Origin: Planctomycetota bacterium
GTDB taxonomy: Bacteria; Planctomycetota; Phycisphaerae; SM23-33; FEN-1343
Length of the DNA stretch: 64,000 bases
Assembly (NCBI GenBank): GCA_012514895.1
Contig: JAAYZK010000188.1
Span: 24,785-88,784 of the forward strand
Reading direction: 5' to 3'
In this document: one piece after another, positions 21,270-29,467 of the stretch
Position numbering within the stretch: position 1 is the stretch's first letter
Layout: each line of letters begins with the position of its first letter
Translations under genes and position numbers: made by a program
The notes under the pieces: model-generated
Database searches by the model: none
What the model was told of the DNA's origin: nothing
What the model saw: only the letters and a program-made list of their open reading frames with translations

Positions 21270-22682
21270 ATGCTTCTGCGAACGATCGTGGCCGTCCGCG
21301 GCGGTCGCCTGCTTCGCTGCCTGTCGGAGCGGCTGCCGGCGCCGGACGTCGTCGTCGAGCGCGTCCGCCCCTCGGAGGGCGCGTGGGACCGGATCCTCCG
21401 CAAGGGCGGGGATGTCATCGTGGTCAGCGAATCGCTGATCCCCGACCCGCTGGAGCGCAGCATCAGTCTCCTCAACGACTTGCCGGAGATCCCCACGTCG
21501 GTCGTCATCACCCAGAGCTCCTCGCCCCAGACGCACGCGGACCTGCTGGCGTGCGGGTGCGACACGGTCCTGTACGCCGCCCTGCCCGAGGACCAGCTCG
21601 TGGACGCCATCGACGCGACGATCGAGAATCGCCGCCAACTGGTCAGCCGCACGCTGGTCGATCACGGGGCCGGCCACCGCCCCAAGCTGGCCGATTTCGT
21701 CTCGGAAGGGCCCACGATGCAGATGTTCATGCAGGTCGTCCGCCGCGTGGTGCCCAGCAGCGCCACGTTGCTGCTGCTGGGGGAGACCGGTGTGGGCAAG
21801 GAGCACCTGGCCCGGGCGATCCACGCCGAGAGCCCCCGTTCGGGCGGCCCCTTCGTGGCCATCAACTGTGCGGCCCTGCCCGAGCAACTGCTGGAGAGCG
21901 AGCTGTTCGGCCACGAGGAGGGGGCTTTTACGGGCGCGACCCGCAGCCGGCGGGGGGCCTTCGAGCTGGCCCACGGCGGGACGCTCTTCCTCGATGAGAT
22001 CGGCGAGATGCCTTTGCACCTGCAGGCCAAGCTGCTGCGGGTCCTCCAGGACTTCGAGGTCCGCCGCGTGGGCAGCGAGCGCGGCGTCGAGGTCGACGTG
22101 CGGGTGATGGCGGCCTCCAACCGCAGCCTGAAGGATGAATCCGAGGCCCACCGATTCCGCCAGGACCTCTACTACCGGCTCAGCGTCATCGAACTGGTCG
22201 TCCCGCCCCTGCGGGACCGCCCCGAGGACATTCCCGCGCTGGCCGGCGGATTCCTCGCACGCATCGGCCCCAAGATCGGCATCGACGTCCGGTCCATCGC
22301 CGCCGACGCCATGGAGAAGCTCTGCCAGTACGACTGGCCCGGCAACGTCCGCGAGCTGTCGAATGTCCTGGAGCGGGCCATGCTTCTGTGCGAAGGCGAC
22401 CAGATCACCCTGGACGATCTGCCCGTGAGCATCACCGGCGCGCGGCCCAACTCCCACGCGTCGTCGGCCCCCTTCACCGCCGATCAGTGGCGGGGCAAGA
22501 CGCTCCACGAGGTCACCGCCGCGGCGATCGAGCAGGTCGAGCGAGCCTACCTCGAGATGCTCCTGGGCGAGACCGGCGGACGGGTCGGCGACACCGCCCG
22601 GCGGGCGGGCATCCACCCGCGGGGCCTCTACAACAAGATGCGCAGGCACCGGCTGCGGAAAGAGGACTTCCGCCGGCGATAG
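21270..22682 (+). CDS. Sigma-54-dependent transcriptional activator (NtrC type) with degenerate receiver
   Basis: [78 protein letters not shown]-terminal Fis-type HTH ([27 protein letters not shown]). Confidence 0.95.
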   Translation: MLLRTIVAVRGGRLLRCLSERLPAPDVVVERVRPSEGAWDRILRKGGDVIVVSESLIPDPLERSISLLNDLPEIPTSVVITQSSSPQTHADLLACGCDTVLYAALPEDQLVDAIDATIENRRQLVSRTLVDHGAGHRPKLADFVSEGPTMQMFMQVVRRVVPSSATLLLLGETGVGKEHLARAIHAESPRSGGPFVAINCAALPEQLLESELFGHEEGAFTGATRSRRGAFELAHGGTLFLDEIGEMPLHLQAKLLRVLQDFEVRRVGSERGVEVDVRVMAASNRSLKDESEAHRFRQDLYYRLSVIELVVPPLRDRPEDIPALAGGFLARIGPKIGIDVRSIAADAMEKLCQYDWPGNVRELSNVLERAMLLCEGDQITLDDLPVSITGARPNSHASSAPFTADQWRGKTLHEVTAAAIEQVERAYLEMLLGETGGRVGDTARRAGIHPRGLYNKMRRHRLRKEDFRRR

Positions 22683-22700
22683 ACGCCCGGCCTGCCGTCC

Positions 22701-23150
22701 TCAGTGCGCCGCCCCGCGCCTCCGCTCCAGTTGCCTGGCGTAGTCGATGCAGTACTTCGCCCAGGGCCGTGCACGCAACCTGCTGATCGAAATGGGCTTG
22801 CCCGTCGCCAAGCAGATGCCGTACGTCCCGTCCTCGATGCGGGCCAGCGCCTCTTCGACCTCGCGGAGTTCCGCCCGCTGGCTGCTGTAGAGCCCGGCGT
22901 TCAACTCGATGTGCTCGGTATCGATGGCCTGTTCGGGCAGCTCGGAATTGTCGCGGCTGCCCTCCATCGAACGGCTGACCGCCGAACTGATGTCCGTGAT
23001 ATGGCCCAGCAGTTCCCGTCGCTTCTCGATCAGGCGCTCGCGCAACTCCTCGAGGTCCCCGGGAGCCAGTTCCGTTTCGACTGCCGCCTTGCGACCGGAC
23101 CGGGACGCCCGCGATGCTGACGCGCTGCTGTCTGACAACTTCGAAGTCAT
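22701..23150 (-). CDS. TraR/DksA-family protein with incomplete zinc finger
   Basis: LREVEEALARIEDGTYGICLATGKPISISRLRARPWAKYCIDYARQLERR. Confidence 0.88.
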   Translation of the reverse strand: MTSKLSDSSASASRASRSGRKAAVETELAPGDLEELRERLIEKRRELLGHITDISSAVSRSMEGSRDNSELPEQAIDTEHIELNAGLYSSQRAELREVEEALARIEDGTYGICLATGKPISISRLRARPWAKYCIDYARQLERRRGAAH

Positions 23151-23379
23151 GCTTCCCTCACCTTGACTGAAGGGACCAACTCTTTTCCGATACGCCGCTC
23201 AAGGGGGAGACGCTGCTGACGCCCCCCCTGCGTCGGCCCTCCGACACACGGCAGGTTCTCTGCCTGAGGCTATTCTAGCGCGGTGGCCGTTGCGAATTGG
23301 TCTTTCCCGGATTTCTCCCCCCCCCGGCCGTCCGCGCCGGCCGCCGACGGGGAGGAACGCTTCGCGGTTACGTTGACTC

Positions 23380-23395
23380 TGGCACAGGTTATGCT
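23380..23395 (+). promoter_or_regulatory. Sigma-54 (-24/-12) promoter candidate for the downstream metallolyase gene
   Basis: TGGCAC-AGGTT-ATGCT with correct GG...GC spacing, about 107 nt upstream of ATG 23502. Confidence 0.5.
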
Positions 23396-23501
23396 TACTC
23401 CATTGCTCTGCCGCTCCCATGGTGCGGAGCGGGACAGCCGTGACAACCCCATTGACGCAGACGCCCCGGCGTGCGCGCCGGGTGCGCCAGGAGTTGCCCA
23501 G

Positions 23502-24887
23502 ATGGCCCTGCATTACGACAAGGCGACGCGTTCGTTCTACACCAACCTGCGGCCCCCGGCCCTGCAGGACGTCGATGAACCCAACCTGTACCGGGACATC
23601 TTCCCGTACAGCCAGTTTCCCAAGATCCCCTTCAGCCACGAGCGGGTGCCGACGACCATCCCCGAAGAGACCTGGCTGACCGACACGACCTTCCGCGACG
23701 GCCAGCAGGCGCGGGCGCCGTACACAGTCGAACAGACCGTGCAGTTGTTCACCTTCCTGCACCGGCTGGCCGGCCCGGCGGGGCTGATCCGCCAGAGCGA
23801 GTTCTTCCTGTATTCCCAGAAGGACCGCCAGGCGGTGGAAAAGTGCATGGAACTGGGGTTCGAGTACCCCCAGATCACCGGCTGGATCCGCGCCGTCAAG
23901 AGCGACTTCGCCCTGGTCAAGGACATGGGGCTGAAGGAAACCGGCATCCTGACGTCCTGCAGCGATTACCACATCTTCCTGAAGCTCCGCCGCAACCGTC
24001 GCGAGGCCATGGAGATGTACCTGGACATCGTCCGGACCGCCCTGGACAGCGGCATCGCGCCGCGCTGCCATTTCGAGGACATCACCCGGGCCGACTTCGA
24101 CGGCTTCGTCATCCCCTATGCCGCCGAGCTGATGAAGCTGGCCGAGCAGTACGACACGCCGGTCAAGATCCGCATGTGCGACACGCTGGGCTTCGGCGTC
24201 CCCTACGTCGGGGCCGACCTGCCCCGCTCGGTCGCCAAGATCACCTACTACCTCCACCAGCAGGCCGGCGTGCCCAGCGAGTGGCTGGAGTGGCACGGGC
24301 ACAACGACTTCCACAAGGTGCTCGCCAACGCCACCACCGCCTGGCTGCACGGCTGCTGCGCCGCCAACGGCACGCTGCTGTCGATCGGCGAGCGGACCGG
24401 CAACCCGCCCATCGAGGGTCTGCTGGTCGAGCACGCGATGCTGTGGGGCGAGGGCAAGGGCGTCGACTACGCCGCGATCACCGAACTGGCCGATTACTAC
24501 CGCGTCGAGATCGGCTACGACATCCCCCCGCTCTACCCGCTGGTCGGCAGGGACTTCAACGTCACCCGCGCCGGCATCCACGCCGACGGCATGCTCAAGA
24601 ACGAGGAGATCTACAACCCCTTCGACACCGAGCGGATCCTGCGCCGGCCGCCCCGCGTCGCGCTGACCGACAAGAGCGGCGTCGGCGGGGTCTGCCTGTG
24701 GGTCCAGGAGAACTACGAACTCGACGGGGAACTGGCCAAGGCCGATCCGCGGGTGCAGGCCATTGCCGCCTGGATCGACGCGCAGTACGCCGCCGGCCGC
24801 ATTGCCGCGATGAGCGACGAGGAAATGGCCGATAAGGTAACCGAGGTCTTCGGCGAGGAAGCCCGCCGCAGGCCTGAGACGCTGTAG
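23502..24887 (+). CDS. DRE-TIM metallolyase (2-isopropylmalate/homocitrate/Re-citrate synthase superfamily)
   Basis: TDTTFRDGQQARAPYTVEQTVQLFTFLHRLAG; HFEDITRADFDGFV; RMCDTLGFGVPY; EWHGHNDFHKVLANA; RAGIHADGMLKNEEIYNPFD. ATG 23502 is preceded by CAGGAG. Confidence 0.83.
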   Translation: MALHYDKATRSFYTNLRPPALQDVDEPNLYRDIFPYSQFPKIPFSHERVPTTIPEETWLTDTTFRDGQQARAPYTVEQTVQLFTFLHRLAGPAGLIRQSEFFLYSQKDRQAVEKCMELGFEYPQITGWIRAVKSDFALVKDMGLKETGILTSCSDYHIFLKLRRNRREAMEMYLDIVRTALDSGIAPRCHFEDITRADFDGFVIPYAAELMKLAEQYDTPVKIRMCDTLGFGVPYVGADLPRSVAKITYYLHQQAGVPSEWLEWHGHNDFHKVLANATTAWLHGCCAANGTLLSIGERTGNPPIEGLLVEHAMLWGEGKGVDYAAITELADYYRVEIGYDIPPLYPLVGRDFNVTRAGIHADGMLKNEEIYNPFDTERILRRPPRVALTDKSGVGGVCLWVQENYELDGELAKADPRVQAIAAWIDAQYAAGRIAAMSDEEMADKVTEVFGEEARRRPETL

Positions 24888-24910
24888 GCGGCAGGACGAA
24901 CGGCAACAGG

Positions 24911-25017
24911 GAATATCGAACAAGGAACGTCGAATGTCGAAGTGAACGGCCAACGACCGCCGGCAGACCCTGCGGCACCCGCTTGCTTCGAGATTCGATG
25001 TTCCTTGTTCAGTATTC
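24911..25017. repeat. REPIN/MITE-like imperfect inverted repeat
   Basis: Left arm 24911-24945 GAATATCGAACAAGGAACGTCGAATGTCGAAGTGA; reverse complement of right arm 24983-25017 GAATACTGAACAAGGAACATCGAATCTCGAAGCAA (29/35 identical). Confidence 0.8.
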
Positions 25018-25115
25018 GATAGTCGTCGCTGCCAGCGTGAGTTAGGGGGTATTCGACGATCAGGGGGGACAGCAACCATCTTCGCCACGGATATCCGGGG
25101 CAGGCGGCGCTTGTC

Positions 25116-25703
25116 GTGGTCGCCCACCCGGATGATGAAACCATCTGGTGCGGCGGGCTGATCCTGCGCCGCCCGGACTGGCAGTGGACTGTCCTGAGCC
25201 TCTGCCGCGCCGACGACGACGACCGGCGGGAGAGGTTCGGCCGCGCCTGCCGTCGCCTGGGGGCGCGGGCCATCATCTCCGACCTCGACGACGGCGCCCC
25301 CCTGGCGCCCCTGGACGGGCCCAGGGACATCGGCCGGCGGATCCTCCGCCATGCGGGCGGCCGGAGGTGGGGGCTGGTCCTCACCCACGGCGCCAACGGG
25401 GAGTACGGCCACCAGCGCCACCGGGAGGTTCACGACGAGGTCCTGCGCCTCGCCGCCGGCGGCGAACTGCCCCACGAGGACCTGTGGACCTTCGCCTACG
25501 ACTGCGCCGCGGCGACCGGCCGGTGCGTCCCGCAGGCCGATGCGACCGTCCGCATCGACCTGACCGAAGCCCAGCTCGCCGGCAAGCGCCGCATCATCCA
25601 CGACACGTACGGATTCGGGGAGGAAGCCTTCGAGTGCCGCGCCTGTATCAGCCCGGAGGCCTTCCGCCGCCACAGCCCCGGTCCGCAGGGGGAACTGCCA
25701 TGA
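25116..25703 (+). CDS. PIG-L family deacetylase (N-terminus uncertain)
   Basis: (ALVV)VAHPDDETIWCGGLILRRPDWQWTVLSLCRADDDDRRERF...THGANGEYGHQRHREVHDEV. The only ATG/GTG start in frame after the preceding in-frame stop is GTG 25116. Confidence 0.8.
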   Translation: MVAHPDDETIWCGGLILRRPDWQWTVLSLCRADDDDRRERFGRACRRLGARAIISDLDDGAPLAPLDGPRDIGRRILRHAGGRRWGLVLTHGANGEYGHQRHREVHDEVLRLAAGGELPHEDLWTFAYDCAAATGRCVPQADATVRIDLTEAQLAGKRRIIHDTYGFGEEAFECRACISPEAFRRHSPGPQGELP

Positions 25704-26902
25704 AGGTTCTCGTGCTCTATGACTATCCACCCGCCCCGGGCGGCCTGGCCACCCAGGGGGACCTGCTCTACCGGGGACTGCGGGAGATCGGCGTCGATGC
25801 CCATCCCGCCCACTACGAGTCGCCGCAGGAGAAGGAGTGGTACTACCGCTGGCTGGCCCCCGACGTCGTCGTCGGCGTCGGCTACTGGGGCCACGCGCCC
25901 CACATCATCCTGCACCCGCAGCGCTTCGGCGTGCGGGCCGTGCCGTGGGTCGTTGCCGACGGGTACGTCGCCAACTACCAGGAGGTGTTCAACAAGCTGC
26001 CGCTCATCCTGGCGACCTCCAACTGGGTCCGCGACGTCTACAAGCGGGACGGCCTGGACGTGTCGAACTTCAAGATCCTGCCGGTCGGCTGCGACACAGA
26101 CGCGTTCGTCCCTCGCGACCGCGACGACCCGAAGGTCAGGACCATCCGCGAGTCGCTGGGCATCGCCCCCGACGAGATCATGATCCTCACCGTCGGCGGC
26201 GACGCCGCCAGCAAGGGCGGGCAGGAGGTCATGCAGGCCCTGGCGATGATCGACCACAAGGCGCCGGACTGGAAGTACGTCTGCAAGGTCTGGCCCCAGG
26301 TCCGCACCGAGCACCAGAACCTCGCCGACATGCAACTGGCGGCCCAACTGGGGATCGACAAGAAGGTGATCTTCGCCACCAGCCGCATCAGCCGCGGGTT
26401 CATGCCCTACCTGATGGCGGCCTGCGACATCTACGCCGCCCCGTCGCGGCTGGAGGGGTTCGGCATGATCCAGGTCGAGGCCAACGCCTGCGGCAAGCCC
26501 GTCATCGGCATCAAGGCGATGGGCCTGCTGGACACCATGGTCCACGGCGAAACCGCCTTCCTGGCCGACGTCGCCCAGGAGATCCGCGCCCGCGAGACGA
26601 TCGTCGGGGCCGACCAGGGCTACAAGGAAGGCCACCGCGTGATCTTCAAGCGGCCGCGGACCGTGGACTTCCGCGCCAGCATCCATGACATCGCCAACTA
26701 CCTGATGGACCTGATGACCGACGCGGCCCTGCGGAAGACCATGGGCGAGGCGGGGCGAAAGCGCGTCGTCGAACTGTTCGACTACCGCGCGGTCGCCAGG
26801 CAGTTCGTGGACATCACCACCAGGACACTGGGCAGGCGGAAGCGAAGCAATGGCACTCAACGACAACGGCCAGGTCGAACGGGCGAAACGCGCGGCGATT
26901 GA
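25700..26902 (+). CDS. Glycosyltransferase (GT4-like)
   Basis: ATG 25700 MKVLVLYDYPPAPGGLATQGDLLYRGL; ILTVGGDAASKGGQEVMQAL; APSRLEGFGMIQVEANACGKPVIGIKAMGLLDTM. Confidence 0.88.
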   Translation: MKVLVLYDYPPAPGGLATQGDLLYRGLREIGVDAHPAHYESPQEKEWYYRWLAPDVVVGVGYWGHAPHIILHPQRFGVRAVPWVVADGYVANYQEVFNKLPLILATSNWVRDVYKRDGLDVSNFKILPVGCDTDAFVPRDRDDPKVRTIRESLGIAPDEIMILTVGGDAASKGGQEVMQALAMIDHKAPDWKYVCKVWPQVRTEHQNLADMQLAAQLGIDKKVIFATSRISRGFMPYLMAACDIYAAPSRLEGFGMIQVEANACGKPVIGIKAMGLLDTMVHGETAFLADVAQEIRARETIVGADQGYKEGHRVIFKRPRTVDFRASIHDIANYLMDLMTDAALRKTMGEAGRKRVVELFDYRAVARQFVDITTRTLGRRKRSNGTQRQRPGRTGETRGD

Positions 26903-28046
26903 GGTGCTCCTGAGCAACCTGCACGGGCCTTACCGCGGGCTGCCCCGCACCGCCGGGTGGGGCTACCCCGAACCCTACACGCGGGACCTGCTCATCTCCG
27001 GCCTGGGGTTCCTTGTCTCCGGCGAGCAGCGGCTGATCGCGTCGCTGCGGCGGGTCCTGGAGACCCTGGCGGCCAACCAGACCCCGCGGGGGCACATCCC
27101 TTCCCTGGTCCACGATCCCGAGGACCGCGGCGCCAGCGACACGACCCCGCTGTTCCTGCTGATTCTGGCGATCTACCGCCGGGCCGCCGGCGAGGGCGAT
27201 TTCCTCGCCGACGCCGCCGCCAGGGCCCTGACGTGGATGGAGTACGCCAGCCCCGCCGACCGGGCGCTGGTCGCCCAGCTTCCCACGACCGACTGGCGCG
27301 ACGAGCAGGCTGTCACGGGCTTCGGCCTGTACGTCAACGCGCTGACGTACGCCTTCCTCCGCCTGCACGGCCGCCGTGAGCGTGCCGACCAACTGGCCGA
27401 GATGATGTGCCGCTTCACGATCACCGCCGAGGACGAGGCCAGCCGGCGGGTGCACGAGGGGCTGACGCTCAAGCGCAAGCCCTATTACGCGATGTGCTCG
27501 TTCAAGATCTTCTCCAGCGAGCGGTTCGACCTGCTGGGCAACAGCCTGGCCATCCTGACGGGCATCGCGCCGCTGTCGCGGGCCAAGGCGATCCTCGCCT
27601 GGATCGAACGGGAATGCCAGGTGATGCGGGCCCGCGGGGACCTGGCGGTGGACCTGTCGCCGAACTTCTTCCCCTTCGTCCGCCCCGGCGACCCCGAGTG
27701 GTCCCGCCGCTACGAACTGCACAACCGCCCGGGGATCTACCATAACGGGGGCGTCTGGCCCTTCGTCAGCGGCTTCCACATCGCCGCCATGGTCGCCGCC
27801 GGCCGCATGCACCTGGCCCGCCGCAAGCTGGCCGTCCTGACTGAACTGGTCCGGCGCCCCAAAGACCCCAGCCTCGACTACGGTTTCAACGAGTACCTCC
27901 AGGCCCAGGACGGCCACCCCCGCGGGCAGGACTGGCAGACCTGGTCGGCCGCCATGTACCTCTACGCCGCCGCCTGCGTCCAGCAGGGGCGCACGCCCTT
28001 CTTCGACGAGGTCCGGGCGATCGGGGGGCCGGGCAACCCGTGCTGA
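26850..28046 (+). CDS. Six-hairpin glycosidase-like protein (GH100/amylo-alpha-1,6-glucosidase-like)
   Basis: WGYPEPYTRDLLISGLGFLVSGEQRLIASLRRVLETLAANQTPRGHIPSLVHDPEDRGASDTTPLFLLILAIY...NRPGIYHNGGVWPFVSGFHIAAMV. Confidence 0.65.
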   Translation: MALNDNGQVERAKRAAIEVLLSNLHGPYRGLPRTAGWGYPEPYTRDLLISGLGFLVSGEQRLIASLRRVLETLAANQTPRGHIPSLVHDPEDRGASDTTPLFLLILAIYRRAAGEGDFLADAAARALTWMEYASPADRALVAQLPTTDWRDEQAVTGFGLYVNALTYAFLRLHGRRERADQLAEMMCRFTITAEDEASRRVHEGLTLKRKPYYAMCSFKIFSSERFDLLGNSLAILTGIAPLSRAKAILAWIERECQVMRARGDLAVDLSPNFFPFVRPGDPEWSRRYELHNRPGIYHNGGVWPFVSGFHIAAMVAAGRMHLARRKLAVLTELVRRPKDPSLDYGFNEYLQAQDGHPRGQDWQTWSAAMYLYAAACVQQGRTPFFDEVRAIGGPGNPC

Positions 28047-28207
28047 GCGCGGCCCCGCATCGTGTCCGTCGGTCGTCTCGCCACCGCCCGGCCCGCATCT
28101 GTGCTCTTGCGGGACGCGTTGGGATCCGGCACTATGGCGGGGCATCGCCGCGCCGGCAGAGTCGTTTCGGGCCAGGAGCGCCGGCGGCAGACCCGGAAGG
28201 AGCGACC

Positions 28208-29440
28208 ATGGTTGGCAGCAAGGGCAGGAGCACTGCGTCGGAGGCCGCACGGGCGTTGGACCAGGGGCGGGGCATCCTTCGCCTGGCGCCGGCGTGGGTG
28301 CCGCGGTCGTTCTGCGTGCCGGGCCGGCGGATCAAGTTGCACCCGGACGACTACTACGCGTACGGCGGCGTGCGGGGGGGGATCGACGAGCGGTGGTTCG
28401 CCTCGACCACGCCGGCCGACAACGGGCCGCTGACCAGCGAAAACGAGGGGCTCAGCCAGATCGTCGTCGAGGACGGCCGGACTGTCCGGCGGGTGCTGCT
28501 CCGCGACGCGGCGGCCGAACTGAAAGGGGCGCTGATCGGCGATCGGTTGTGGAACCAGTACGGCCGCTGGCCGATGTACTCCAAGTTCTTCGACAACATG
28601 GGCGCGCTGCCGCACCACGTGCACCATCGCGACGAGCACGCCGCCGCGACCGGCCAACTCGGCAAGCCCGAGGCGTATTACTTTCCGCCGCAGGTCAACA
28701 ATCACGGCGGCGATTTCCCCTACACCTTCTTCGGCCTGGAGCCCGGCACGACGCGCGAGCAGGTGCGCGAATGCCTGGTGAACTTCTCCAAGGGCGACAA
28801 CCGGCTGACCAACCTGTCCCGCGCCTACCGCCTGCGGCCGGGAACCGGGTGGAACGTGCCCCCGGGCGTCCTGCACGCGCCGGGCAGCCTGTGCACGTAC
28901 GAGCCCCAGAAGGCCTCCGACGTCTTCGCAATGTACCAGTCGCTGGTGGGCGACCAGGTCATCCCCGAGGAACTGCTGTGGAAGAACACCCCGCCGGAGA
29001 AGGTCGGCGACGTCGACCACCTGCTGGAGGTGCTGGACTGGGAGGAGAACGTCGATCCGCGTTTCGTCGAGCGCCACTTCATGGCGCCCCGGCCGGTGCG
29101 GGACGTGGCCGAGATGGAGGCCCAAGGGTATGTCGAGCACTGGATCTGCTACCTCTGCAACGCCTTCAGCGCCAAGGAACTGACGGTCCTGCCGGGCCGC
29201 ACCGTCACGATCCGCGACGGCGGGGCGTACGGGATGATCATGATGCAGGGGCACGGCACGATGGGCGTCTGGCCGATCGAGACGCCGGCCCTGATCCGTT
29301 TCGGCCAGTTGACGCACGATGAGTACTTCGTGTCCGAGCAGGCCGCCCGGGAGGGCGTGACGATCGTGAACCTTTCGCCGAGCGATCCGATCGTGATGCT
29401 CAAGCACTTCGGACCGGAGAATCCCGAGCTGGCGGTATAG
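28208..29440 (+). CDS. Cupin-superfamily protein (phosphomannose-isomerase-like)
   Basis: MGALPHHVHHRDEHAAATGQLGKPEAYYFPPQVNNHGGDFPYTFFGLEPGTTREQVRECLVNF; GWNVPPGVLHAPGSLCTYEPQ. Confidence 0.7.
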   Translation: MVGSKGRSTASEAARALDQGRGILRLAPAWVPRSFCVPGRRIKLHPDDYYAYGGVRGGIDERWFASTTPADNGPLTSENEGLSQIVVEDGRTVRRVLLRDAAAELKGALIGDRLWNQYGRWPMYSKFFDNMGALPHHVHHRDEHAAATGQLGKPEAYYFPPQVNNHGGDFPYTFFGLEPGTTREQVRECLVNFSKGDNRLTNLSRAYRLRPGTGWNVPPGVLHAPGSLCTYEPQKASDVFAMYQSLVGDQVIPEELLWKNTPPEKVGDVDHLLEVLDWEENVDPRFVERHFMAPRPVRDVAEMEAQGYVEHWICYLCNAFSAKELTVLPGRTVTIRDGGAYGMIMMQGHGTMGVWPIETPALIRFGQLTHDEYFVSEQAAREGVTIVNLSPSDPIVMLKHFGPENPELAV

Positions 29441-29467
29441 GCAACGCCGGAAAGAGGCGGCAGAACC

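Noticed and set aside
23199-25730. 843-aa minus-strand ORF
   Set aside because: Antisense to the DRE-TIM metallolyase and PIG-L genes; its middle is a translation of the inverted repeat (HFDIRRSLFDIPC).
25116-26902. Bacillithiol/mycothiol synthesis from adjacent PIG-L deacetylase and GT4
   Set aside because: No BshC/MshC-like ligase nearby and the GT4 does not read like BshA/MshA; kept only as a generic carbohydrate block.
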